From the NCBI GenBank assembly GCA_900557185.1, contig USRP01000009.1, positions 1 to 32,276 on the forward strand: 32,276 bases of DNA, written 5' to 3'. This DNA comes from an uncultured Mycoplasmatota bacterium (lineage in GTDB: Bacteria > Bacillota_I > Bacilli_A > RF39 > UBA660). The notes under the pieces are model-generated. The model did not search any database. It saw only the letters and a program-made list of their open reading frames with translations, and had not been told where the DNA came from. Positions 8,179 through 15,348 of this stretch are shown here, in pieces (the first letter of the stretch is position 1; each line of letters starts with the position of its first letter). The translations under genes and the position numbers were made by a program.

Positions 8179-8626
8179 GAGCATCTCTCCTTTTTGATAT
8201 GGTATCTTGATTATTTAACACGGATCTAACTTTGAGAACAATGGAGATATAGGTTTGAATTTCATTGTATCCAACTTCCTGTATCACTTGTACAATTTTA
8301 TCCATGATCTCTTTTTTCGTAGAATCAGCGAGTTCTTTTCCTTTCTTCGTAATCGTCACGAATGTTTTTCGGCGGTCAGTACGATCGTTCTTTCGTTTAA
8401 TATATTGTTTACTTTCTAGAGAATTTAAAATACGAGCAATACGCGCTGTGGTGACATTTAGTTTTTCACTTAATTCTCCAGCCGTTACTGGATTTTGGTC
8501 AAATGCTAGCGTACTTAACACACCGATTTCACCACAGTTAAATTCATCTAGTAACTCTGATATTGGGGTTGAAGTTCCCTCTTTGATTTGTTGGAAAAGC
8601 ATTTCTGTCATGTTTTCTACATCCAT
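8153..8626 (-). CDS. MarR family transcriptional regulator
   Basis: This is a winged-helix regulator of usual length (157 residues from the chosen start). The DNA-binding core is LTAGELSEKLNVTTARIARILNSLESKQYIKR-like and is followed by the wing DRTDRRKTFVTITKKG, with flanking helices for dimerisation; only the second stretch is quoted exactly. The ATG at 8626 is preceded by AAGGTGG, while the upstream GTG at 8635 has none. A 7-5-7 inverted repeat in the upstream region is a probable autoregulatory operator. The partner gene is the MmcQ/YjbR protein. The ligand is unknown. Confidence 0.92.
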   Translation of the reverse strand: MDVENMTEMLFQQIKEGTSTPISELLDEFNCGEIGVLSTLAFDQNPVTAGELSEKLNVTTARIARILNSLESKQYIKRKNDRTDRRKTFVTITKKGKELADSTKKEIMDKIVQVIQEVGYNEIQTYISIVLKVRSVLNNQDTISKRRDARVETEKNQ

Positions 8627-8644
8627 GTTTACCACCTTGTATTT

Positions 8645-8663
8645 TATCTAACACTATTAGATA
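8645..8663. promoter_or_regulatory. Probable MarR operator
   Basis: TATCTAA (8645-8651) and TTAGATA (8657-8663) form a perfect inverted repeat with a 5-nt spacer, about 20 nt upstream of the marR start. A looser second symmetry (TTGTCA...TGACAA) lies at about 8667-8691. MarR dimers bind repeats of this size in their own promoters. Confidence 0.65.
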
Positions 8664-8713
8664 TATTGTCACAAAACATGTGATATGACAAGTTCAAACC
8701 GAAAGACGTTTTC

Positions 8714-9124
8714 CTAATTCGATTCTACAATCATAACATCAAGCATCTCATTGATAGAAATTTTTTGTCGACTTGTTAAAACAATTTCTTTCAAATGCTC
8801 ATCCATCTTTTTGATTCTACCAATGACTGTCCTATAAGCTCCCCCACTTTTCTTTCCATCGGGAACAAAATAAGTGATTTTGACATTAGGATTTTTCTTT
8901 CCACAAATTTGAATCATCTGCAATTTACGATTTAAGATTTCTTTTTCTTCTTCTGTTAGTTCTATTCTTCTCGTTGTAATTCTATCCGTCTCTTTTATTT
9001 GATCCTCGTATCCAGTCAGTGCAGAAAAGGGAGCAAATATCGCTGCTCTTTGTGATAAAGGCATCTGTGGTCTTTTTTTAGATACATGATGTGGTAAGTG
9101 GATGATATCTTCATAATTAGGCAT
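8714..9124 (-). CDS. YolD-like protein
   Basis: This 136-residue protein has the YolD signature near its N-terminus (RPQMPLSQRAAIFAPFSALTGY), then a helical charged stretch and a beta-rich end. YolD-like genes accompany Y-family polymerases of the UvrX/ImuB kind in Firmicutes and are thought to help or regulate the polymerase, though the mechanism is not settled. The ATG at 9124 has GGTGGTC 3 nt upstream; the GTG at 9133 lacks a site. It overlaps the end of uvrX by 8 nt, so both are expressed from the same SOS-type promoter. Confidence 0.9.
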   Translation of the reverse strand: MPNYEDIIHLPHHVSKKRPQMPLSQRAAIFAPFSALTGYEDQIKETDRITTRRIELTEEEKEILNRKLQMIQICGKKNPNVKITYFVPDGKKSGGAYRTVIGRIKKMDEHLKEIVLTSRQKISINEMLDVMIVESN

Positions 9125-10613
9125 GATGACCACCTATCTGCATATTTCTCTCTCTGGTAGTTGCTCCTTCTTTTAAATTCATTCCCTTTAAAATCGCGTT
9201 TTTCCCATATTTTTCTTTGACATTTAACAACACTTCTTGTAATCCCCTTTCTTCTTGTTCTTCTTTTCTCTGATTGTCAATTTTTTGACTTTGTTCTTCG
9301 GTACTAGTGAATAATTCTAACTGTTCATAATGTGTTTTTTTACTTTCTAATGATTCATTTGTAACATGAACCGCACTCATATTAATTCTTTTGACCAGTA
9401 AATGACGATTGGTAATCCGATGATACAGTGTTGTCATTGCTTTCATAATTTCTTTGGAAGAAGAAGTCTTATGATTTAGATGAATCGTTCCATGAGCATG
9501 TTTGGGAATTTTCCTACCATACATATCTGTTACGACTTCTCCATCATAGGGAATATTACGGTCCGTGATATTTTGAACATCATAACCAATCGTTAGTGTT
9601 AATTGGTCTGTAACTAATTTTTTAGAAACTAAATCAAGTGCTAGTAAATCAGCCATTTCACGGACGATTAACTTTGTTTTCTCATAGTTATATGGACATG
9701 ATAGTACTTGGCCAGAGTGAATACTTTGCGATGTTGGTTGATAATTTTTTATGGCCTTCATCGTACAAGGTTCATAGCCCCAAGCATGGTCTATCAAAAT
9801 TTCTGCGTTAACTCCAAATAGACGATATAATAAATCCTCATTTTCGATAGAACATCTTGCGATATCTCCCATTGTATAGATGTTGTATTGTTCCAATTTC
9901 TTAGCAATCCCTCTTCCAACTCTCCAAATATCCGTAATCGGTTGATGATGCCATAGTTCTTTCCGATAAGTCATTTCATCTAACTCTGCAATACGAACAC
10001 CATAAGCATTGGCTTTTTGATGTTTCGCAACGACATCCATTGCTACCTTAGCTAGAAAAAGATTCGTACCAATCCCAGCAGTTGCGGTAATCCCTGTTTC
10101 TTCATATACTTCTTTGATGAGATTCGTTACAAATTCTCTTGGTGTCAGTGAATCGTATTTCAAATAATTTGTGATATCGCAAAAAACTTCATCAATGGAA
10201 TACACGAAAATATCTTCTGGAGCGATATGTTTTAAATAAATATTATAAATTTTAGTAGAATAATTCATATAATAAGCCATCCTAGGTGGTGCAATGATAA
10301 AATCTAGTTCTTTTCTTGAGTTTTGTTTTAGTTCTAAATCATTCCATGATTTACCAGTAAAAGAACGATAATTATTTTCTCTTTTACGTTGGTAATTAAT
10401 TTCTCTTACTTTTTGAACAACTTCAAATAATCGTGCCCTACCACCAATCCCATATTGTTTTAAAGAAGGACTAATCGCTAAACAAATGGTCTTTTCTGTT
10501 CTAGAGGAATCGGCAACAACTAAATTGGTTGTGAGTGGATCTAGTCCTCTTTCAATACACTCTACTGATGCATAAAAACTTTTTAAATCAATACACACAT
10601 ATACATGTTCCAT
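9117..10613 (-). CDS. uvrX: Y-family DNA polymerase, UvrX/YqjW type
   Basis: This is a translesion polymerase of the UmuC/DinB superfamily. The catalytic palm starts at CIDLKSFYASVEC close to the N-terminus, and the second acidic motif is YSIDEVF. A helix-hairpin-helix thumb (PITDIWRVGRGIAKKLEQY) and a little-finger domain follow. QLELF at residues 431-435 matches the beta-clamp binding consensus and is followed by a charged tail. The ATG at 10613 has GGTGG upstream; the codon at 10631 lies within the promoter. Expression is probably SOS-controlled through the LexA box at 10639-10652. It forms an operon with the YolD gene. Confidence 0.93.
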   Translation of the reverse strand: MEHVYVCIDLKSFYASVECIERGLDPLTTNLVVADSSRTEKTICLAISPSLKQYGIGGRARLFEVVQKVREINYQRKRENNYRSFTGKSWNDLELKQNSRKELDFIIAPPRMAYYMNYSTKIYNIYLKHIAPEDIFVYSIDEVFCDITNYLKYDSLTPREFVTNLIKEVYEETGITATAGIGTNLFLAKVAMDVVAKHQKANAYGVRIAELDEMTYRKELWHHQPITDIWRVGRGIAKKLEQYNIYTMGDIARCSIENEDLLYRLFGVNAEILIDHAWGYEPCTMKAIKNYQPTSQSIHSGQVLSCPYNYEKTKLIVREMADLLALDLVSKKLVTDQLTLTIGYDVQNITDRNIPYDGEVVTDMYGRKIPKHAHGTIHLNHKTSSSKEIMKAMTTLYHRITNRHLLVKRINMSAVHVTNESLESKKTHYEQLELFTSTEEQSQKIDNQRKEEQEERGLQEVLLNVKEKYGKNAILKGMNLKEGATTRERNMQIGGHHA

Positions 10614-10629
10614 TTCTACCACCATTATC

Positions 10630-10658
10630 ATTTTATCACAAACGTTTGTTCGTTTAAA
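10630..10658 (-). promoter_or_regulatory. Promoter of uvrX-yolD
   Basis: On the minus strand TTTAAA (10653-10658), a 17-nt spacer and TAAAAT (10630-10635) fit a SigA promoter of moderate strength. The LexA box fills the spacer. Confidence 0.6.
10639..10652 (-). promoter_or_regulatory. LexA (SOS) box
   Basis: CGAACAAACGTTTG on the minus strand matches the Bacillus LexA consensus CGAACRNRYGTTYG at every position. It lies between the -35 and -10 boxes of uvrX-yolD, where bound LexA would block RNA polymerase. LexA itself is not encoded in the window. Confidence 0.85.
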
Positions 10659-10687
10659 TAGTTTTTTGATGTTTGGTAAAACTTTAC

Positions 10688-10718
10688 ATAAAAAAGATTA
10701 TCATCACTGATAATCTTT
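10688..10718 (-). terminator. Intrinsic terminator of the metal hydrolase gene
   Basis: AAAGATTATCA and TGATAATCTTT form a perfect 11-bp stem with a 4-nt loop (10693-10703 with 10708-10718), followed on the minus strand by a T run. Confidence 0.85.
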
Positions 10719-10721
10719 GTT

Positions 10722-11354
10722 TTATGAGATAAACACTTTACATAAAATATCAGAATCTAATAACTCAGAGAACTTCTTCCCATCTTCTTTTGTTCCAACA
10801 ATACTACCATAGTGAATTGGAATGGCAATCTTCGGATGAATCTGATTGACAAGACTAGCAGCTTCTCCATAAGTCATCGTATAAGTACCACCTACTGGTA
10901 AGAATGCAACATCACATTTCACTTGTAGATTTTCTTCTGTAATATCTGTATCTCCTGCCACGTAATAAGTAATTCCATCCACTGTGACAAGATATCCAAC
11001 CCAACCATATTCTTTCTTATGAAAGGCTTTATTCGTATTATAAGCAGGAATCGTATGCACCTCGATTCCTTTTACTTGATAAGTTTGATTTGGTTCCACC
11101 AGAACAATCTGTTCTATCTGAAAACCATGATTTAATAACTTTTCTTTTAAATCCATTGGAGCAACAATAATCGTATCCTTTTTTACTACCCGATCAATAT
11201 CTTCTTCTGAATAATGATCATAATGATCATGAGTAATCAAGATAATATCTGCATCATTGTCATTATGATTGATTTGGAAAGGATCAAAATAAATCGTCAT
11301 ATCTCTTTTCATACGAATACTACTATGGCATAACACTTGAATTCCTTCTAACAT
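10722..11354 (-). CDS. Metallo-beta-lactamase fold metal-dependent hydrolase (UPF0173/YtkL-like)
   Basis: This 210-residue protein has the metal-binding motif HDHYDH at residues 42-47 (H-x-H-x-D-H). A further metal aspartate lies in VAGDTD and a histidine in IPIHYG, so the dinuclear metal site is complete. The family hydrolyses ester or amide bonds of unidentified substrates; UPF0173 members have no assigned physiological role. TAGGAGA lies upstream of the start. It is bounded by terminators on both sides and is therefore a single-gene transcript. Confidence 0.88.
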   Translation of the reverse strand: MLEGIQVLCHSSIRMKRDMTIYFDPFQINHNDNDADIILITHDHYDHYSEEDIDRVVKKDTIIVAPMDLKEKLLNHGFQIEQIVLVEPNQTYQVKGIEVHTIPAYNTNKAFHKKEYGWVGYLVTVDGITYYVAGDTDITEENLQVKCDVAFLPVGGTYTMTYGEAASLVNQIHPKIAIPIHYGSIVGTKEDGKKFSELLDSDILCKVFIS

Positions 11355-11388
11355 ATATAATTCTCCTATCTATAATAGTATTATACAA

Positions 11389-11418
11389 CAAAAAAAGCCA
11401 AATAAGTATTTTGACTTT
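11389..11418 (-). terminator. Intrinsic terminator of the XRE regulator gene
   Basis: On the minus strand AAAGTCAAAATA (11407-11418) pairs with TATTTGGCTTT (11394-11404), with one G-U pair and one bulged A, followed by seven T. It overlaps the last codon of the gene. Confidence 0.7.
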
Positions 11419-11872
11419 AAGAACGTTTATGATCTTTCCATTCATGATATAAAATATCTTTCAATACAAGCATTGCCTCTAACTCACTATAGTGATATTG
11501 TTGTTGTAATTCATTCAATAATCTACGAATCTCTTTGGCATATTTAGAAATATCTACTTCACTTTGATATCTGACTAAAATGGGATATTTCTTTCCCCAA
11601 GTCTGTGTCCAATTGATTTTATCTTCTTTTTTTTCATCAGAATTTTGAATCACTGTTTCAATTTGATGGCGTGTTACATCAAAAGAAATTAATTCATCCA
11701 ATGATAATTGATAAAGAATTGCTAATTTTTTAGACTGATAAATGTCTGGAACTGTCTCATCTGTTTCCCATTTTGATATTGTCTGCCTACTCACTCCTAA
11801 TTTTTCCGCTACCATCTCCTGTGATAGCCCGGCTTTCTTTCGAGCTTCAAATAAATGTTTTCCTAAACTCAT
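11417..11872 (-). CDS. XRE-family helix-turn-helix regulator
   Basis: The first 60 residues of this 151-residue protein form a classic XRE domain (ARKKAGLSQEMVAEKLGVSR, then QTISKWETDETVPD). A linker and a C-terminal helical region of unknown function follow, with no recognisable enzyme domain. GGAGGTGGG is upstream of the start. Two direct repeats in the 150-nt upstream region may be its binding sites. The target genes cannot be read from the sequence. Confidence 0.88.
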   Translation of the reverse strand: MSLGKHLFEARKKAGLSQEMVAEKLGVSRQTISKWETDETVPDIYQSKKLAILYQLSLDELISFDVTRHQIETVIQNSDEKKEDKINWTQTWGKKYPILVRYQSEVDISKYAKEIRRLLNELQQQYHYSELEAMLVLKDILYHEWKDHKRS

Positions 11873-11900
11873 ATTCCCACCTCCAAATTAAGTATATAAC

Positions 11901-11955
11901 TTTTATTAACTTTTTTCTATCAACTCAGTTTTACAATTTTGCTAATTTTATTAAC
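11901..11955. repeat. Direct repeat pair upstream of the XRE gene
   Basis: TTTTATTAAC occurs at 11901-11910 and again at 11946-11955, 45 bp apart, or about four helical turns. The region is very AT-rich, so chance is possible. The position just upstream of a regulator gene makes them operator candidates. Confidence 0.4.
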
Positions 11956-12023
11956 ATTTTTTATTTAAATATAGTATCACCTATGATTAAATTTAAAAAA
12001 GTAATATGTTATGTAAAATTCAA

Positions 12024-12053
12024 ACAAAAAAACTAGACGGTTTGAATCTAGTT
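12024..12053 (-). terminator. Intrinsic terminator of the tRNA-Met transcript
   Basis: AACTAGA and TCTAGTT form a 7-bp stem (12047-12053 with 12031-12037) with a 9-nt loop, then a run of T on the minus strand. It lies 13 nt after the tRNA 3' end. Confidence 0.8.
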
Positions 12054-12065
12054 TTCTATGCTTAG

Positions 12066-12142
12066 TGGTAGCGACGGAGGGGATCGAACCCCCGACCTTC
12101 TGGGTATGAACCAGACGCTCTAGCCAGCTGAGCTACATCGCC
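12066..12142 (-). tRNA. tRNA-Met (CAT), elongator type
   Basis: This is a 77-nt cloverleaf with the CCA end encoded. The acceptor strand is GGCGATG with 3' partner CGTCGCT, the D-arm is GCTC...GAGC, the anticodon stem is TCTGG/CCAGA with loop TTCATAC, and the T-loop is TTCGATC. It lacks the C1-A72 mismatch and the GGG/CCC anticodon stem of initiator tRNA. It closely resembles the Bacillus elongator tRNA-Met as I remember it. A CAT anticodon could also mean tRNA-Ile with lysidine, but the overall sequence favours Met. Confidence 0.93.
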
Positions 12143-12160
12143 ATTTCAGTCAACGAATTA

Positions 12161-12189
12161 ATTATAACAAAATCCTGTTATTTTGACAA
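12161..12189 (-). promoter_or_regulatory. Promoter of the tRNA-Met gene
   Basis: On the minus strand TTGTCA (12184-12189), a 17-nt spacer and TATAAT (12161-12166) lie just upstream of the tRNA. It is one of the best promoter matches in the window. Confidence 0.85.
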
Positions 12190-12208
12190 TACTTTTTTTG
12201 CATATTTC

Positions 12209-12237
12209 TATACAAATCTTCTTTTTTTCGGTATAAT
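12209..12237 (+). promoter_or_regulatory. Promoter of the plus-strand gene at 12259
   Basis: TATACA (12209-12214), a 17-nt spacer and TATAAT (12232-12237) lie 21 nt before the start codon. It is divergent from the tRNA promoter. Confidence 0.65.
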
Positions 12238-12258
12238 AGTAGAACAAAGGAGAGAAAT

Positions 12259-12573
12259 ATGAAACAATATTATGAAGGAAACGTAATGTCTTTAGAGTAT
12301 CATGATGGTATGATAGATACATATGTCGTAGAACCACATGTAAAACTTTATCAAAATCGTTTAAAAAGATGGGTTTACTTGGAAAGTCATGATTTACCAA
12401 ACACCAAGGAAGAAGCATACGATGCCTTTTTCGATGCTTTCCATAAAAGTAATGGTGGATTATTACAATACTATATTACCTATTTAGATGAATCAAGTAT
12501 TCAAGAGATTCCAATGACAAAACAAGAAGCCAAAACATTACGAAAACAATATCAAAGACAACACAAAAAGTAG
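12259..12573 (+). CDS. Conserved-looking small protein of unknown function
   Basis: I do not recognise this 104-residue protein. It is soluble, has no signal peptide or membrane segment, begins with a tyrosine-rich beta-like region (YYEGNVMSLEYHDGMIDTYVV) cited only for its first part, and ends in a basic helix with RKQYQRQHKK. It is supported as a real gene by a good promoter, AAAGGAG 6 nt before the ATG, and a strong terminator right at its stop codon. It is one of only two plus-strand genes here and stands alone between tRNA-Met and the lysozyme gene. Confidence 0.8.
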   Translation: MKQYYEGNVMSLEYHDGMIDTYVVEPHVKLYQNRLKRWVYLESHDLPNTKEEAYDAFFDAFHKSNGGLLQYYITYLDESSIQEIPMTKQEAKTLRKQYQRQHKK

Positions 12574-12597
12574 CAGAATGATCTGCTACTTTTTTTA
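12565..12597. terminator. Bidirectional terminator between convergent genes
   Basis: AAAAAGTAGCAGA (12565-12577) and TCTGCTACTTTTT (12582-12594) form a 13-bp stem with a 4-nt loop. It has T runs on both strands and serves the plus-strand gene at 12259 and the minus-strand lysozyme gene. Confidence 0.9.
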
Positions 12598-14664
12598 TAA
12601 GACTATTTTTTCAAAAGAGTCGCTCCATACATTGGAATCTACTCTACCATTAATACCAGCGACAAATTCTCCTTCATTTCCTCCCCCATATTGCCACATT
12701 TGATAACTACCTTGATAATTACAGTGATAGTAATATTGTGCTACCCAAGTAACATATGGTTTTACAGCATCGCTAAAATAAGTATTAATATAGTTTTTAG
12801 AAGCATAAATTCCAACATTGGAATATCCAGCCTGTTTTACTGTGTTGATAAATGTTGGAATAATAGCATCAAAGTCACTTGGAGTTAAATGAGTCCATTC
12901 TTCGATATCAAAGTAAATTCCTAAAGCAGGATGAATATTATATCTTCTTAATAGTGTTACCATCCAATCTGCTTCCATCTTTGCTTCTGTTCCATTTTCT
13001 GCATAACTATATAGATATACTCCAAATGGAATTCCTAAACGTTGTAATTCTCTTAAATTACGTTCAAATTGTGTATCTACTAATACATCGTTAATAGCCA
13101 TACGTAAAATAACACCATCGACTTTTCCTTCCGCTTTCACGGCATCCCAATCAATCACACCTTGCCAACTAGATACATCGATAATAAATTTCGCATTACT
13201 AGCAATCAACATACCATTGGCATTAAAATAGTATTTAACACCTTGAATCACATGCCATCCAACAGCTCTGGTACCATCTGGTTGCATGTAATATTTATTA
13301 CCATTTACCGTATAAAAACCATTATATAAAGAACCATCTTCATTGAAATAATATGTAATTCCATGAATCACTTGATATCCAGTTTGCATCTCAGCAGTTG
13401 TTTCATCAAAATAGTAATAAACACCATCGATGTCAAACATTCCCGTACGACGATTCCCATCGACACGACTAAAGAAGTAAGTTTTGCCATCAATCACTTT
13501 AAAGCCACCTCGATATAATGGGCCATTTTCTTCAAAGTAATAGTATTTATCTCCGATTTTTTGTAATCCAGTCATCATTTCTCCCGTTGTTTCATCAAAG
13601 TAATATACATTCAGGGGAGTATCTACTTCAAATAGTCCATAACGCATACGTCCATCTACTCTACTAAAGAAATATTTCTTACCATTCACTTCTTTTACTC
13701 CATTTTGGAATCTTCTTCCATTTGGCTCAAAATAGTAAGTAAATTCCCCGATTTTATGGACTCCGGTCTGCATCTCTCCAGTTATCTCATCAAAGTAATA
13801 TACATTAGATGGGCTATCTACTTCAAACATACCAGTTCTCATATTTCCATCAACACGACTAAAGAAATAAGTTTTTCCATTTAATACTTTAAATCCACCA
13901 CGATATAATGGACCATTCTCTTCAAAGTAATAATATCGATCTCCGATCTTTTGTAATCCTGTAATCATTTCTCCCGTTGTTTCATCGAAGTAATAATAAT
14001 TATTTTTCGTATCTACTTCAAATAGTCCATAACGCATACGTCCATCTACTCTACTAAAGAAGTATTTCTTACCACCTATATCCTTTACTCCATTGTGAAA
14101 CAACTTTCCATTACTTTCAAAATAATAAGTATAATCTCCTATTTTATGTAATCCTGTTTGCATAATTCCTGTTGTTTCATCAAAGTAATATACATTCAGG
14201 GGAGTATCTACTTCAAACATACCAGTTCTCATTCTTCCATCGACACGACTGAAGAAATAAGTATTCCCATTTAGTACTTTAAAACCATTGTGAAATAATC
14301 TTCCATCAGCTTCAAAATAATATGTAAGACCATCTATGTGTTGTAATCCAGTGACTTTATTTCCAAATTCATCAAAATAATAAGTTGCTCCATCAATTGT
14401 TTGAAATCCTCTTAAAATTACAGAAATAATAGGTGTCTGAGATGGTTGTTCATCTACTATCTGATCATTACCACTTCCCTCTCCTGGACCAGTAGTTGGT
14501 GTTTGAATATCATCAGAAGGTGTTTCTATTATTTCTGACTCTTGAGGCTGTTGAATCGGTGTTTCTGGTATCTCATTTACCACTGCTTTTTCTTCTAAAG
14601 CATTTACATGAGTGGCTGGAAGTGCAACTAAAAGTGTGGTTGCTAAAATCATTTTCTTTCCCAT
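12595..14664 (-). CDS. Secreted GH25 lysozyme with N-terminal wall-binding repeats
   Basis: This is a modular peptidoglycan hydrolase of 689 residues. An N-terminal signal peptide (KKMILATTLLVALPATHVNA) is followed by a Pro/Thr/Glu-rich linker, about 380 residues of aromatic 20-residue glucan/choline-binding-like repeats and a C-terminal GH25 domain from about residue 493 to the end. Catalytic acids are in DVSSWQG and YFDIEEW. GH25 enzymes cleave the MurNAc-GlcNAc beta-1,4 bond. There is no LPXTG motif or C-terminal membrane anchor, so binding relies on the repeats. I choose ATG 14664, with AGGAGAG upstream, over the TTG at 14682. A -10 box TATAAT is at 14688-14693. It probably acts in wall remodelling or defence. 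Confidence 0.93.
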   Translation of the reverse strand: MGKKMILATTLLVALPATHVNALEEKAVVNEIPETPIQQPQESEIIETPSDDIQTPTTGPGEGSGNDQIVDEQPSQTPIISVILRGFQTIDGATYYFDEFGNKVTGLQHIDGLTYYFEADGRLFHNGFKVLNGNTYFFSRVDGRMRTGMFEVDTPLNVYYFDETTGIMQTGLHKIGDYTYYFESNGKLFHNGVKDIGGKKYFFSRVDGRMRYGLFEVDTKNNYYYFDETTGEMITGLQKIGDRYYYFEENGPLYRGGFKVLNGKTYFFSRVDGNMRTGMFEVDSPSNVYYFDEITGEMQTGVHKIGEFTYYFEPNGRRFQNGVKEVNGKKYFFSRVDGRMRYGLFEVDTPLNVYYFDETTGEMMTGLQKIGDKYYYFEENGPLYRGGFKVIDGKTYFFSRVDGNRRTGMFDIDGVYYYFDETTAEMQTGYQVIHGITYYFNEDGSLYNGFYTVNGNKYYMQPDGTRAVGWHVIQGVKYYFNANGMLIASNAKFIIDVSSWQGVIDWDAVKAEGKVDGVILRMAINDVLVDTQFERNLRELQRLGIPFGVYLYSYAENGTEAKMEADWMVTLLRRYNIHPALGIYFDIEEWTHLTPSDFDAIIPTFINTVKQAGYSNVGIYASKNYINTYFSDAVKPYVTWVAQYYYHCNYQGSYQMWQYGGGNEGEFVAGINGRVDSNVWSDSFEKIVL
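13220..14410 (-). repeat. Wall-binding repeat array with a 390-nt super-repeat
   Basis: Within the lysozyme gene, units of 65 residues (195 nt) start at FFSRVDG. Four full units and a shortened fifth are visible. Units 1 and 3 share TGMFEVD...HKIG, and units 2 and 4 share YGLFEVD...QKIG, giving an A-B-A-B order. At DNA level the blocks near 13620-13690 and 14010-14080 are almost identical, 390 nt apart, which indicates a recent tandem duplication of an A-B pair. Confidence 0.85.
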
Positions 14665-14703
14665 AACGACTCTCCTATCCAAGGATTATTATATCATAAC
14701 AAA

Positions 14704-14727
14704 CAAAAAAGGCCAAATAAAGCCTTA
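14704..14727 (-). terminator. Intrinsic terminator of the fourth TasA-like gene
   Basis: AAGGC (14722-14726 on the minus strand) pairs with GCCTT (14709-14713) across an 8-nt loop, followed by a T run. The stem is short but overlaps the stop codon in the usual position. Confidence 0.6.
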
Positions 14728-15234
14728 ATCTTGTTGAACATAATTTAATGTTACAGTTAATGTTTTTGTTGTTACTTCTGGCATAGAAGAAAGACTATCG
14801 TCCCATTCTACTTTAACTGTTACAGTATTTGTTGTATCAACATCTAATTTTGTCCCTTTTGCTACTCCCGTTACTGAATATGTAATCGCTTCACTACCAC
14901 CTTCACCTGGTGTAACAACAATAGAATCTAAGACAGCATTTAATGACCCTTTATTAGAAATTGTAATATCATAAGTCATACTATCTCCTGGTTTTTGTAG
15001 CTCTACATCAAATGTAGCAGTCGTACCATTGGAAGTTGCTGGAGTTCTATTAATTGCACTACCAATTGCAGTACCTTCTGTAATCGCAGTAATTGAAACA
15101 TCCCAACTACTTGTAACACCTGCTGTTCCAGTAATCTTCAATTGAGAACTCAAAAGAGCATAACCGGCTGCCATAATTAAAATCGCAACAACCAAAAATC
15201 CAATGACGGTATTCTTACCCGCTTTTTTATTCAT
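14725..15234 (-). CDS. TasA/camelysin-like secreted protein, copy 4
   Basis: This protein of about 169 residues has a SipW-type signal region: a basic N-terminus, hydrophobic core VIGFLVVAILIMAAGYALL, then SSQLKITGTA. The mature part is Thr/Ser/Val-rich beta-sandwich sequence containing the family block KPGDSMTYDITISNKGSLNA and ending LTVTLNYVQQD. There is no sorting motif or C-terminal anchor. It is the most diverged of four paralogues and the only one downstream of the peptidase genes, with its own promoter. TasA-family proteins assemble into extracellular fibres; camelysins are related surface proteins. I choose ATG 15234, which is 7 nt from GGAGG. Confidence 0.85.
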   Translation of the reverse strand: MNKKAGKNTVIGFLVVAILIMAAGYALLSSQLKITGTAGVTSSWDVSITAITEGTAIGSAINRTPATSNGTTATFDVELQKPGDSMTYDITISNKGSLNAVLDSIVVTPGEGGSEAITYSVTGVAKGTKLDVDTTNTVTVKVEWDDSLSSMPEVTTKTLTVTLNYVQQD

Positions 15235-15261
15235 ATTCATACCTCCGTACTTTATATTACT

Positions 15262-15290
15262 ATTGTATCACAATGTATATCATATTTCAA
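15262..15290 (-). promoter_or_regulatory. Promoter of the fourth TasA-like gene
   Basis: On the minus strand TTGAAA (15285-15290), a 17-nt spacer and TACAAT (15262-15267), with TG one base before the -10 box. It allows expression separate from the main cluster. Confidence 0.7.
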
Positions 15291-15311
15291 ACATTTTCCA
15301 AAGTTATCAAT

Positions 15312-15348
15312 ATACAAAAAAACAAGGCATTATTCATTACCTTGTTTT
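15312..15348 (-). terminator. Intrinsic terminator of the sipW-DUF5305 transcript
   Basis: AAAACAAGG and CCTTGTTTT pair over 9 bp (15340-15348 with 15319-15327) with a 12-nt loop, then a T run on the minus strand. It overlaps the stop codon of the DUF5305-like gene. Confidence 0.75.

Noticed and set aside
12595..14664. A phage endolysin and therefore a prophage remnant.
   Set aside because: The GH25 protein has its own signal peptide and wall-binding repeats, and there is no integrase, holin, capsid or tail gene nearby.
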